Below are positions 9,264 to 17,473 of a DNA stretch of 37,848 nt, one piece after another. The position numbers and the translations under genes were made by a program. Numbering within the stretch: position 1 is the stretch's first letter; every line of letters begins with the position of its first letter. The DNA is from Amycolatopsis keratiniphila subsp. keratiniphila (lineage in GTDB: Bacteria; Actinomycetota; Actinomycetes; Mycobacteriales; Pseudonocardiaceae), in NCBI RefSeq assembly GCF_001620365.2, contig NZ_LQMT02000013.1, positions 1 to 37,848 of the forward strand. The letters are read 5' to 3'. The notes under the pieces were generated by a model. The model worked only from the letters and a program-made list of their open reading frames with translations, did not search any database and was not told the origin of the DNA.

Positions 9264-10082
9264 TCAGCCGAGATGGTCGTTCGCGCCGCTGACCCACGCG
9301 ACGTAGCGCTCGGCCGAGCGCCGTACGGCGGCCTTCGCATCGGCCTGCAGAGTGGCGCCTGTCAGCGCGTAGAGCCGGTCGAACTCGTAGGGCTCCAGCC
9401 GGCCCACGAGCCGCTCGACCAGGCCGGCCGAGAGCGGGATCTGGTTGGGATAGCTGCGCATGAAGGTCACCCAGCCCGCGGCGGCGACCGGCACGATGGT
9501 GTCGCCGACGAGCAGCGAGCCGCCGTTCGCGGCGACGTGGGCGACCGCCGCACCGGGGAAGTGGCCGCCCGCTTCGACGAGCGTGACGCCGGGCAGGATC
9601 TCTTCGGTACCACGCCATTCGCGGATCACCGGGTCCTCCCGCCGCACCCACGCCCGGTCGGCGGAATGCACGAGGACCGGAACGTTCCCGAGGTGATGGC
9701 TCAGGCTCACCTGCGAGCCGTACATATGAGGATGGCTCGCCACGATCGCCGCCGCCCCGCCGAGTTCGGCGATCTTGTCGAGCAGGGGCTCGTCGAGGGC
9801 GTTCGGCGGGTCCCACAGCAGATTGCCTTGATCCGTCCGGACGACGTAAGTCCATTGGCCGATCGAGAACTCCGGCTCGCGGTGCAGGCGGTGGATGCCC
9901 GGCTCCGGCTGCTCGTGGACCAGCTTGTGCGGATCCGCGGCGAGCTCTTCCGCGGTGGTCCAGGACTGGCCGGAGGCGCGGACGTACTGGCGTTCGTCCG
10001 CGCAGATCCGGCAGATCCCGGCCGGAGGTGCGGCGGTGTCGGGGTGCTCGACGCCGCAGGTCCCACAGATCCAGATCGTCAT
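9264..10082 (-). CDS. Metallo-beta-lactamase-fold protein with N-terminal zinc knuckle and altered metal motif
   Basis: The 272 residues start with two CxxC pairs (Cys6/Cys9 and Cys24/Cys27), a rubredoxin-like zinc knuckle. An MBL fold follows: SHPHMYG with His117 and His119, GGHFPG with His174 and VGDT with Asp194. The usual HxHxDH motif reads H-P-H-M-Y-G, so the Asp and His of the second metal site are replaced by Tyr121 and Gly122. That argues for one metal ion or no hydrolase activity. Uncharacterised actinobacterial homologues with SHPHMYG appear familiar, so this may be a family feature and not decay. It is flanked by LysE and AraC genes on the same strand. Start ATG 10082. Confidence 0.85.
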   Translation of the reverse strand: MTIWICGTCGVEHPDTAAPPAGICRICADERQYVRASGQSWTTAEELAADPHKLVHEQPEPGIHRLHREPEFSIGQWTYVVRTDQGNLLWDPPNALDEPLLDKIAELGGAAAIVASHPHMYGSQVSLSHHLGNVPVLVHSADRAWVRREDPVIREWRGTEEILPGVTLVEAGGHFPGAAVAHVAANGGSLLVGDTIVPVAAAGWVTFMRSYPNQIPLSAGLVERLVGRLEPYEFDRLYALTGATLQADAKAAVRRSAERYVAWVSGANDHLG

Positions 10083-10115
10083 GCGTCCAGCATGGAATCT
10101 CCAGTTCGCTGGAGG

Positions 10116-10757
10116 TCAAGACTCCTTGCGGCCGCTGACGGCCAGGCCGACGCCGAGCCCGACCATGGTGAGGCCGGCCGCTCCGCCGACCAGGTCCAAG
10201 CGCCGTGCCGAGCGGGCGAACCAGGACCGGACCGCTCCCGCCGCCACACCCCAGACGGAATCCATCGCCAGGGCGATCACGGAGAACACCGCGCCGAGGA
10301 CCACCATCTGAAGGCCGGCCTGTCCGACGGAGGGGTCGACGAACTGGGGCAGGATCGCCGCGAAGAACACCACCGTCTTCGGGTTGGTGACGCCGACGAT
10401 GAAGCCCTGCAGCAGCGTGCGCCCGCCGCTGATCGGGGCCGCTTGTGCCTCGAAGGCCTCCCGCAGCGCCCGGCGGTGCCGGATCGCCTGGACACCGAGG
10501 TAGATCAGGTACGCGGCACCGGCGAACTTGATCACGGTGTAGATCACGGCGGAGGCCTGGATGATGGCCCCTACCCCGATGGCGACGGCCGTGGCGGCGA
10601 CGAAGCTGCCGAGCGCGCCGCCGATCACGGTCATCAGCGCGGTCCGGCGGCCGTACGCCAGGGCACGGCTGATCGCGAACAGCACGGCGGGGCCCGGGAT
10701 GAGGATCAGGACGAACGACGCGAGCGCGAAAGCGGCGAGGCGATCAGGCGAGGGCAT
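10116..10757 (-). CDS. LysE/RhtB family amino-acid exporter
   Basis: The 213-residue membrane protein has the usual family length and about six hydrophobic segments, the signature PGPAVLFAISRALAYGRR near the N-terminus, and GVTNPKTVVFF in the middle. Characterised family members export amino acids or homoserine lactones. Here the substrate is unknown. It is the first gene of the LysE - MBL - AraC - reductase run and is divergent from the LLM oxidoreductase; the two starts are separated by 69 bp, which must contain both promoters. Confidence 0.92.
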   Translation of the reverse strand: MPSPDRLAAFALASFVLILIPGPAVLFAISRALAYGRRTALMTVIGGALGSFVAATAVAIGVGAIIQASAVIYTVIKFAGAAYLIYLGVQAIRHRRALREAFEAQAAPISGGRTLLQGFIVGVTNPKTVVFFAAILPQFVDPSVGQAGLQMVVLGAVFSVIALAMDSVWGVAAGAVRSWFARSARRLDLVGGAAGLTMVGLGVGLAVSGRKES

Positions 10758-10826
10758 GAGGCCACGGTAACCGATTCAGGGACGATCTCTGGCAAGCTCG
10801 GATCCACGGGTGGAAGGGGGAGTCCT

Positions 10827-11864
10827 GTGCGGACCGGAATCGTGGTCGCGGCTCGTCCCGGTGTGGCGGAGTTGGCCGTGCGGGCCGAGGAGCTCGGGTT
10901 CAGCAGCTTCTGGGTGTACGACACACCGATGGTCCACGGTGATCCGTTCGTGGCGCTGAGCTCGTGTGCGCGGGTGACCAGCCGCATCAAGCTCGGTATC
11001 GGGGTGACGTCACCGGCGTTGCGGTCGGCGCCGGCCGCGGCGAGCGGATTCGCCAGCCTCAACGCGCTGGCGCCGGGCCGGATCGTCTGCGGTGTCGGCA
11101 CGGGGAACACCGCCCGGCGCACCCTGGGAATGCCGCCGACCACGACGGCCGAGCTGGAGGCGTTCACCGCCGCGCTCCAAGGGCTCTGCGCCGGGCACCC
11201 GGTCGAGTACCGCGAGGACGACAGGGTGCGCGACGTTCGGTTCCTGCATGCCGGGCAGGCGGTGAACACCGCCGATCCGATCGAATTCGTGGTGGCCGCG
11301 CTGGGACCGAAAGCCGCCGCGATCGCCGGCCGCCGGGATGCCGGCCTCGTCTCTTTCGGACTTCTCGATCCCGCGGGCTGGCGGGCCTTGCACGCGGCTC
11401 GCGGAGACACGCCCCGGGCCGGCTCGTACCTGATGACCGCGCTACACGTCCTCGACGACGGCGCCGACCCCTACGGCGACTCGGCCCGGGACGCGGTGGG
11501 CCACGTCGTGTTGTCGTTGCTGGCCTTCGCCGCCGACACCCCTTCGGCCGCAGGTGGACTCGGCGCCGAGGAACGCGACGCCGTCCGCCGCCTGCTCGAG
11601 CGGCGTGGCACCACGGCCACCGCGCCGGACCGGTACACCAAGCTCTACCCCGGCTACCTCGAACGCATCGCGACGGCGGACCGGGACCTGATCACCCCGT
11701 CGCTGATGGACAGCCTGACCCTGGTCGGGACCACCGACCACCTCCGCTCCCGCATCGCCGCCTTGGCCGAAGCCGGTGTCGGCGAGATCGTGATCCAGCC
11801 GGTGGTCGACCCGCTGGAGGAGATGGCCGTGATCGCCGGATTGATCAACAGTGCACCTGCCTGA
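10827..11864 (+). CDS. LLM-class flavin/F420-dependent oxidoreductase
   Basis: The frame is open far upstream (to 8418), but that part is antisense to four real genes. The real start is GTG 10827, with a GGAAGGGGG ribosome site a few bases upstream, giving 345 residues. The product begins VRTGIVVAARPGVAELAVRAEELGF and has IKLGIGVTSP, LNALAPGRIVCGVGTGN and TDHLRSRIAALAEAGVGEIVI, the pattern of luciferase-like (beta/alpha)8 oxidoreductases similar to methylene-tetrahydromethanopterin reductase. Actinobacterial members often use F420; the cofactor is inferred. It is divergent from LysE and convergent with a secreted-protein gene. Confidence 0.9.
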   Translation: MRTGIVVAARPGVAELAVRAEELGFSSFWVYDTPMVHGDPFVALSSCARVTSRIKLGIGVTSPALRSAPAAASGFASLNALAPGRIVCGVGTGNTARRTLGMPPTTTAELEAFTAALQGLCAGHPVEYREDDRVRDVRFLHAGQAVNTADPIEFVVAALGPKAAAIAGRRDAGLVSFGLLDPAGWRALHAARGDTPRAGSYLMTALHVLDDGADPYGDSARDAVGHVVLSLLAFAADTPSAAGGLGAEERDAVRRLLERRGTTATAPDRYTKLYPGYLERIATADRDLITPSLMDSLTLVGTTDHLRSRIAALAEAGVGEIVIQPVVDPLEEMAVIAGLINSAPA

Positions 11865-11908
11865 CCAGCAGCGGGTTATTGATCCGGCTGCCTTCACCGG
11901 CGAGGGTC

Positions 11909-11937
11909 AGGGGACAACGTCAGTACGGCTGTCCCCT
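11909..11937. terminator. Hairpin between convergent genes
   Basis: AGGGGACA (11909-11916) pairs with TGTCCCCT (11930-11937); the loop contains a further CGT/ACG pairing. It lies 44 bp after the LLM oxidoreductase stop and 37 bp after the secreted-protein stop on the other strand, where a bidirectional terminator is expected. Confidence 0.65.
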
Positions 11938-11974
11938 CAGCCTCGGCGCTCGCCGTGGAGCGACGACACGATTG

Positions 11975-12322
11975 TCAGCAGTCGCTTGAGTTCTTGGCGT
12001 AGTGGAGGCCGCGTCCTGTGGGGACGCTGAAGGCCCAGCCGTAGACAAGTGTCTTGCTCGTGCGCCCGGGCACCAAGCTGGGGCCCCAATCCGGCCAGTT
12101 GGGGATGTCGACACAGACGTACTTTCCGGTGGAGCATTCGTTGTAGACGTCGACCTTGCGCCAGTTGTCCTTCGTGTACCACTGCCCGTGCTGAACGTTG
12201 CATGCCGCGGCGGTGCCTGTTGTCGAAACGGGCGTCGCGGCCGATGCGCTTGCCGGGCCGATGAGGGAGAGGGAGAGCGCGGCGGTGATACCCGCGAGGG
12301 CGATACCGTACTTCATGATCAT
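11975..12322 (-). CDS. Small secreted protein, unknown function
   Basis: The 115-residue protein has a Sec signal peptide (MIMKYGIALAG, hydrophobic core, then SASAATP) and a Cys/Trp/Tyr-rich mature part of roughly 85 residues with four cysteines, which could form two disulfides. The frame extends further upstream, but GAGAGG 6 nt before ATG 12322, together with the signal peptide, fixes the start there; an alternative ATG is two codons later at 12316. I do not recognise the family. It follows the lipoprotein gene by 146 bp on the same strand, with a hairpin between them, so it probably has its own promoter. Confidence 0.75.
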   Translation of the reverse strand: MIMKYGIALAGITAALSLSLIGPASASAATPVSTTGTAAACNVQHGQWYTKDNWRKVDVYNECSTGKYVCVDIPNWPDWGPSLVPGRTSKTLVYGWAFSVPTGRGLHYAKNSSDC

Positions 12323-12418
12323 GTTCTGCCTCTCGTCCCGCTCGGAGGTGACCTGGTTGCTCCCCCGAGTAGTGCCGCTTGGAGGAGAAGCCTTCCTGCT
12401 CCGGGCAGGGGAGCGCGA

Positions 12419-12444
12419 CGCTTTTGCGGGAGGCCGCAAAAGCG
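12419..12444. terminator. Stable 11-bp hairpin after the lipoprotein gene
   Basis: CGCTTTTGCGG and CCGCAAAAGCG are perfect inverted arms around a 4-nt loop. It starts 25 bp beyond the lipoprotein stop on the minus strand. No long T tract follows, but the stem is strong and the location is right for a terminator. Confidence 0.75.
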
Positions 12445-12468
12445 CTGGCAGCGGAGCCGGGCGCTGGC

Positions 12469-13275
12469 TCAGCTCTTGGCGAGTATCCGGCCGACCGCTT
12501 TGAGGACGTCGTCGAATTCTGACGAGACCGATCTCGCGTTTTGCGCGAAGGTCGACGGCTTCAGCGTCGGCAACGGCCGTCGACCTTCGCGCCAGGCCTT
12601 GAGCTGCCGCTCGTCCTCCGCGAGCTTGAGGTCTGCGGCACAAGTGGCCCCGCCGCTGAGCAAGCCAAGGGAATCGATCCACTTCTCCGTGTCGTACCGT
12701 GCCGCCGCGGCGTGGCCGGCGATTCGTGTGCTGGCTTCGAGACAACTTCGCACGGCGTTCTTGTACTTGTCGTTCTTGACCAACTCGGGAAGGTTTTCAC
12801 CGGCGGCCGAGAACGTTTTTCCCAGCATGTCGAACGTCGCCCACTGGTGTTGAAGTACGACGTCGATCTGGAGTGTCACCTGTGCCGGAGGCAAGGGAAC
12901 GGTCAACGAGGTACCGGGTTCGAGCGGCGTTCCGTATAACGGCTTCTTCGCTCTCCACATGCGAAAGAGTTGCACGTCCGTGGGGACGCCGCCGTGGCGA
13001 TCGGCCATGACGTTCGGGGTCGTCCGCACCAGCCAGACGACTTTGGTGTCGTTTCCGACGAAGACCGCCGTTCCGCGTGCGTTGGTGCACATGACCAGCT
13101 GGGACAAGTCTCGCGGCGGCCCTTCGATCATCGACAACGGAACTCGGCTTCCGGTCGTGGCATCGGGGCAGCCGGGGTCGGCGCGTTGCCCGGGTTCGTC
13201 GTCGCAACCCGCGGTGGTCCGAGTGGTCGCCAGGGCGACCACGAAAGAGGCCGTTCGTGAGCGCCGTCGCCGCAT
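12469..13275 (-). CDS. Predicted lipoprotein, unknown function
   Basis: From ATG 13275 the product has 268 residues, with an Arg-rich N-terminus (MRRRRSRTAS), a hydrophobic stretch and a lipobox-like TTAGC with Cys24; export and lipid attachment are predicted. GAAGGGGG 5 nt upstream supports this start over longer in-frame options. No family is recognised. The mature part is soluble, has few aromatic clusters and no metal motif. On the same strand it lies between the methyltransferase (71 bp upstream) and the small secreted protein. A terminator-like hairpin follows it. Confidence 0.75.
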   Translation of the reverse strand: MRRRRSRTASFVVALATTRTTAGCDDEPGQRADPGCPDATTGSRVPLSMIEGPPRDLSQLVMCTNARGTAVFVGNDTKVVWLVRTTPNVMADRHGGVPTDVQLFRMWRAKKPLYGTPLEPGTSLTVPLPPAQVTLQIDVVLQHQWATFDMLGKTFSAAGENLPELVKNDKYKNAVRSCLEASTRIAGHAAAARYDTEKWIDSLGLLSGGATCAADLKLAEDERQLKAWREGRRPLPTLKPSTFAQNARSVSSEFDDVLKAVGRILAKS

Positions 13276-13346
13276 CACTGCCCCCTTCGTAGGAGAACCT
13301 TGCATGCAGCTCGTCGCGTTTGGGGGAGCTGTTACATGAAGCCGGA

Positions 13347-14162
13347 TCAGGTCGGCGTCCGGGTGATCGCGATCAAATGACTGCTCAACCCGAGCAATGA
13401 GGGTTCGTTCTCGACGGCTCTGGTGAAGCGGAGAACAACGTCGAGGTCCGCCGGGTGGTCCCACCGGTCGGTGAGCTGCGGCAGCCAGCCCGCGAGTCCT
13501 TCGACACCCACCACGTCGAGCAGGCTGAGCCCCGCATCGAGACATTCCTGACGCAATTCGCCGGGATGGTGGAAGTAACCGGTGGTGAACCAATGGGGAT
13601 GGTCGCCGTCGTTGTGGTGCTGACCGGAAGCCAAATCGGCGCTCACAATCCGCTGGAATTCCGGGTCGAAAAGGAAACCACGGGCCAGGCCGTCGAACAG
13701 CGACGCGAAGCGCGAGATCGCCGCGACGAATATCCATCCGCCCGGGCGGACGGCGCGACCGGCTTCACGCAATGCCGCGAGCCGATCATCGCGGTCGGTC
13801 AGGTGATAGAGGGGACCGAGCAGGAGCGCGGCGTCGAAGCTGCCGTCCGGCACCGGCAACCTCCGGGCGTCAGCCAACGCCACGGTCATTCCCGGTGTCC
13901 TGTCGGCGAGTTGCCGCGCAGCGGCGACATGCTCCGGGACGATGTCGAACAACGTCACCTGATGGCCGTCCGCGGCGAGCCAGGCGGCGTGTGTTCCGGT
14001 GGCACCGCCGACATCGAGCACGCGCAGGCCGCCGGTCGGCAGATGCCGTCGCACGATCTCCTGGGTCCGTACGAACTCGAGACGGCCGGACGGCTCGGTG
14101 AGTCGTGCTCCCTCATCGGTCGATCGATAATGCCGGACGATCTCGCGCGGTAGTTCCGTCAC
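13347..14162 (-). CDS. Class I SAM-dependent methyltransferase
   Basis: The 271-residue product (start GTG 14162) has motif I VLDVGGATGTHAAWLA, a motif II-type TLFDIV, the LADARRLPVPDGSFDAALLLGPLYHL block and GRAVRPGGWIFVA, typical of the Methyltransf_11/25 fold. The aromatic and His-rich C-terminal part (GQHHNDGDHPHWFTTGYFHHP) probably shapes the substrate pocket. The frame is open further upstream, but that part is antisense to the plus-strand gene at 14227. The ribosome site is weak, so the start is tentative. The substrate is unknown. Confidence 0.88.
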   Translation of the reverse strand: MTELPREIVRHYRSTDEGARLTEPSGRLEFVRTQEIVRRHLPTGGLRVLDVGGATGTHAAWLAADGHQVTLFDIVPEHVAAARQLADRTPGMTVALADARRLPVPDGSFDAALLLGPLYHLTDRDDRLAALREAGRAVRPGGWIFVAAISRFASLFDGLARGFLFDPEFQRIVSADLASGQHHNDGDHPHWFTTGYFHHPGELRQECLDAGLSLLDVVGVEGLAGWLPQLTDRWDHPADLDVVLRFTRAVENEPSLLGLSSHLIAITRTPT

Positions 14163-14226
14163 CGGGCGAATGCTACGGTCCGTTTTTCGGTGGCGCACCG
14201 GAATATCCGGCCGGGACAATGGCCGC

Positions 14227-14709
14227 ATGGCGGATCTTCGGTGGGACGAGGTCAGGAGCTTCTTCGACCCTGATCTGATGGGTGCGTTTCCCGACGTGTT
14301 CGTTCCGGATACCTCCGCGGAGGACTGGCAGAGGGTGTTCGATCTGGTCGAGGCGCGCGGTTGGCAGCGGGAATTCCGGCAGGGTGGCCTGACGCTGCCC
14401 TTGTCCTCGGCGGCCGAAGGGCTCCTTCGCGGGCCCGATGCCGAACTGGTGGAGCTACGGGTCTGTCCGGTTCCAGGTGTGCTCGCGATCTTCCGTCTCA
14501 CGACGGCCGAGGAGATCGACTTCGACGTCGACCTGCGGGAGCTACCGGGACAGGCCGGGGTCGACATCTTGTGCGGGTTCCTCACCGACATCGGGCGCGA
14601 GCTGGGAAAGCCGGTTCTCATGACGCCGGAAGGCGGAAGCCCGGACCATGCGGTCCTCGGGTTCGATCCGGAGCACGACCGGGTCGTGTTGCTGGCCGCA
14701 CCGCTGTGA
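14227..14709 (+). CDS. Conserved-looking hypothetical protein, first of a coupled pair
   Basis: From ATG 14227 the product has 160 residues, acidic and soluble, with no signal peptide or membrane segment. It begins MADLRWDEVRSFFDPDLMGAFPDV and continues as alternating strands and helices. I recall similar actinobacterial proteins without a name, but no domain can be assigned. The start lies 64 bp from the divergent methyltransferase start. The stop overlaps a possible GTG start of the next gene (GTGA, 14706-14709), which suggests translational coupling and a shared function. Confidence 0.65.
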   Translation: MADLRWDEVRSFFDPDLMGAFPDVFVPDTSAEDWQRVFDLVEARGWQREFRQGGLTLPLSSAAEGLLRGPDAELVELRVCPVPGVLAIFRLTTAEEIDFDVDLRELPGQAGVDILCGFLTDIGRELGKPVLMTPEGGSPDHAVLGFDPEHDRVVLLAAPL

Positions 14710-14726
14710 GCGGGTACCTTGCGGGC

Positions 14727-15377
14727 GTGGATGTTCAAGTGCACGAGGGTGCGTTGGTAGTGACGGACACCGCCGAGGGGACGGACCGGCGTGCGTTCGG
14801 GGAGTTCGTCGGGCCGCGGGGTGAACTGGCCTCGTACGCGTTCGGATGGACCACCGGCGCGGATCCGCACGCCGCTCGCCTGTCGATCGGGATCGGCGCG
14901 GGCAACCCCGGCGGTGGGACCTTCCACGCCGTCATCTTCCCGCACGAGGGCGGACATGCGTTCTCATTGACCGGTGACCCGTTCGAACGGGTACCGCAGG
15001 GCGGTCCGGACCTGACCGCGGACGAGGCACGTGCCCACGAGGACCTGCCGTTCGTCTGGGCGGTCGCCGACGAGGTCATGCGACGCGATCGGCGGGCGTG
15101 GTGGATGCGGCACTGGCTTCTGGGCACCCTGTGCGTCCAGACCCTCGAGGTGTTCGAGCGCCGCGAGCCGATTCTGCTTGTGCGGCACGACGCCGACGAC
15201 GGGATGTGGCAACTCGCCGGTGCTTCCGACGCGGACGGCGGCACCGGCAAGGTCGGGCACCTGCACCACGCCATCGACGAAGACCGGACCCTGATCGACG
15301 TCCTCGACCTGCCGCCGGGCGGCAGCGTGACCCGAACGGGCGCCGGAAGTGCTTGGACGGCCGAGCCGACGCGGTGA
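14727..15377 (+). CDS. Uncharacterised protein with DUF2185-like C-terminal part
   Basis: The frame is open upstream within the previous gene. Start GTG 14727 gives 216 residues; GTG 14706, overlapping the preceding stop, adds seven codons. The last ~60 residues (ILLVRHDADDGMWQLAG..., then IDVLDLPPGGSVTR) recall DUF2185/Imm33-type domains, which hold a W-L-G core and a terminal P-G-x-x-x-R segment. That assignment is by eye and modest. The N-terminal half is unrecognised. With the gene at 14227 it forms a two-gene unit that ends convergent to the SnoaL-like gene, 42 bp away. Confidence 0.6.
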   Translation: MDVQVHEGALVVTDTAEGTDRRAFGEFVGPRGELASYAFGWTTGADPHAARLSIGIGAGNPGGGTFHAVIFPHEGGHAFSLTGDPFERVPQGGPDLTADEARAHEDLPFVWAVADEVMRRDRRAWWMRHWLLGTLCVQTLEVFERREPILLVRHDADDGMWQLAGASDADGGTGKVGHLHHAIDEDRTLIDVLDLPPGGSVTRTGAGSAWTAEPTR

Positions 15378-15419
15378 AGTCCTCATGCATGGACCGCGCC
15401 GGCCGACCACCCCTGACAG

Positions 15420-16388
15420 CTAGCCGAAAATCCGGGCACGCAGTTCCTTCACCGTCTGGACCGAAGCGATCAGGTCCAGCGTGTCGAAATGCAGCGACCA
15501 GGCCGTGCCGGTCGGCGTCTGCACCATCCGATCGACCAGGCTGAAGGAGATAGTGCGCGGGTCGGCGCCGCCCAGCGCCACCGCGGTGCCGATCCACTCC
15601 CGGTATTCGGTGCCGTCCGTGGACACGGTGGCGTGCTGCTCCAGCGCGAGGTCACGGACGGCGCCGAACAACCGGTCCAGGTATCCGGTCATCGCGCGGC
15701 GGCCGGAGATCGGTTCGGTCAGGCCGGGACCCAGCAGGGTCGCCGTCCCGTCCACCCCGGCGACCAAGATCCCCGCCGCTTCCCGGTTCCACGCCAGTTG
15801 CCGGATCCGCGGCGGCAACGGGACCGCCGGGGCCGGGTCGGTCGCCGACGCGGTGATCCCTTCGAAGAGGTTCCGCAGCGGGTTCGCCGGATCCTCGACC
15901 GGGCGGAACATGTCGACCTGGTCCCAGAACCGCCTGCCGTCCTGCACCCGGGACGGATCCTTGCCCGCGGCGGGATCGCCGAGGACGAGCCGGTGCATCG
16001 TCTTGAAGGAGACCGGTTTCCCCTTGACGGTTCCGGTGTTCAGCGCCTCGATGAACACGACCCTCCCGTCGGGGTCGGAGGTGACGGTCTCCGGTACGAA
16101 GACGTAGTCCGGGACCAATCGCAGCACGCCCTCGATCTGGCTTCTGATTCCCGCCCAGTCCCGCGGCGTTTCGAGCCCGCTGTCCCACAAGCGCGCCGTC
16201 CCGTCCTGGACGAACAGGTTCATGTACGCGTCGACATCCTGGGCGTTCCTTCCCCAGGCGCGGTAGGCGTCCATGAACCGCTCCACGTTCGCGGGCCGGT
16301 CGAGGGATCCGGCGGTCGCAGGAGCCGCGAGAACGACAAAGGACAGAACGGCCGCCGCGAGGGCGGGCAAGAGTCGTGAAACCTTCAT
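15420..16388 (-). CDS. Secreted protein with two SnoaL/NTF2-like regions
   Basis: ATG 16388 gives 322 residues with a clear Sec signal peptide (MKVSRLLPALAAAVLSF ... ATAGS). The mature part has two similar halves. The first contains VERFMDAYRAWGRNAQDVDAYMNLF, the second VAGVDGTATLLGPGLTEPISG with a later ISFSLVDRMVQTPTG, both in the style of SnoaL/NTF2-like cone folds. Such folds include isomerases, hydrolases and binding proteins; no catalytic residues can be assigned. The gene is divergent from the GlxA-type regulator, with 74 bp between the starts, and no strong ribosome site is visible. Confidence 0.75.
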   Translation of the reverse strand: MKVSRLLPALAAAVLSFVVLAAPATAGSLDRPANVERFMDAYRAWGRNAQDVDAYMNLFVQDGTARLWDSGLETPRDWAGIRSQIEGVLRLVPDYVFVPETVTSDPDGRVVFIEALNTGTVKGKPVSFKTMHRLVLGDPAAGKDPSRVQDGRRFWDQVDMFRPVEDPANPLRNLFEGITASATDPAPAVPLPPRIRQLAWNREAAGILVAGVDGTATLLGPGLTEPISGRRAMTGYLDRLFGAVRDLALEQHATVSTDGTEYREWIGTAVALGGADPRTISFSLVDRMVQTPTGTAWSLHFDTLDLIASVQTVKELRARIFG

Positions 16389-16462
16389 GGCCAAAGGATC
16401 ATCGAGACGGGGGGCCCTGTCGATTACGTCCGAGGTAAGCGGTCCGCGGGTAGATTCTCCGT

Positions 16463-17455
16463 GTGGGGGTTGAGAAGGAAGCGGCGCGCCGGGTGGTGAT
16501 CGTCGCGTTCGACGACGCGCAGATCCTGGACGTGGCCTGTCCCAGCGGGGCACTGGAGATCGCGAACTCGCACGGTGCCGCGCCACCGTATGTCGTCGAG
16601 CTGGCGACGGTTCAGGGGCGGACGACACGGAGTTCGTCGGGGATCATGCTCGCGGGTGCCCGGCGGCTCGCCGAGGTGTCGGGGCGGGTGGACACGGTGC
16701 TCGTGGTCGGCGGCGCGGGAACGGGCGCGGCCGCGGCGGACGAGCGCCTGCTGACGCAGGTGCGGCGCCTGGCCGGACGGAGCAGGCGGATCGCCTCGGT
16801 GTGCACGGGCGCCTTCGTGCTGGCGGCCGCCGGGCTGCTCGACGACCGGCGGGCCACGACGCATTGGGGATACGGCGAATTGCTCGCCGCCACGTTCCCC
16901 GCGGTGACGGTGGATCCGGCCCCGCTCTACATCCGCGACGGCAACGTGTTCACCTCGGCCGGGGTCATCAGCGCGCTGGATCTCACGCTCGCGCTGATCG
17001 AGGACGACTGCGGTCCGACGCTGGCCCGCGAGGTCGCCCGCGAATTGGTGACCTATCTGCACCGCCCGGGTGACCAGGCGCAGATCAGCACGTTCCTGGC
17101 CGTCCCGCCGCCGGGCAACCGGGTCGTGCGCGACCTCTTGGGGTACATCGCCGCGCATCTCGCCGAAGACCTGAGCCCGTCGGCGCTGGCGGCCCGCGCC
17201 GGGGTCACCACGCGGCACCTCAACCGGCTGTTCACCGCGCAGCTGGGCAGCACCCCGGCCCGGACCGTGCGGACGGCGCGGACCGAAGCCGCCGCACAGC
17301 TGGTGCGGTCCACCGCGTTGCCACTGGCCGCGGTCGCGCGGCGATGCGGGTTCGCCTCGCCGGAGACCCTGCGGACGGCGTTCCGCCAGTACTACGGGAT
17401 CACCGGGGACACACTTCGCAGGATGAAGGACATGCCACGCCCGATCGGCGCCTGA
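16463..17455 (+). CDS. GlxA family regulator (DJ-1/PfpI domain plus AraC HTH)
   Basis: The 330-residue protein has an N-terminal class I glutamine amidotransferase-like/DJ-1 domain with the SVCTGAF elbow (Cys114) and a C-terminal AraC-type DNA-binding region (LSPSALAARAGVTTRHLNRLF, then AAVARRCGFASPETLRTAFRQYYG). GlxA-type proteins sense small molecules through the DJ-1 fold. It is separated from the next gene, a secreted DJ-1/PfpI protein, by only 18 bp, so regulator and paralogous enzyme form an operon. Start GTG 16463. Confidence 0.93.
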   Translation: MGVEKEAARRVVIVAFDDAQILDVACPSGALEIANSHGAAPPYVVELATVQGRTTRSSSGIMLAGARRLAEVSGRVDTVLVVGGAGTGAAAADERLLTQVRRLAGRSRRIASVCTGAFVLAAAGLLDDRRATTHWGYGELLAATFPAVTVDPAPLYIRDGNVFTSAGVISALDLTLALIEDDCGPTLAREVARELVTYLHRPGDQAQISTFLAVPPPGNRVVRDLLGYIAAHLAEDLSPSALAARAGVTTRHLNRLFTAQLGSTPARTVRTARTEAAAQLVRSTALPLAAVARRCGFASPETLRTAFRQYYGITGDTLRRMKDMPRPIGA

Positions 17456-17473
17456 GCTCCCCAGAATCGCGCC

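Noticed and set aside
8418..10826. Long open frame in front of the LLM oxidoreductase that would give a protein of over 1100 residues
   Set aside because: It runs antisense through four well-supported genes, has a shadow-like Arg/Gly/His/Asp-rich composition, and a ribosome site with GTG start at 10827 marks the real gene.
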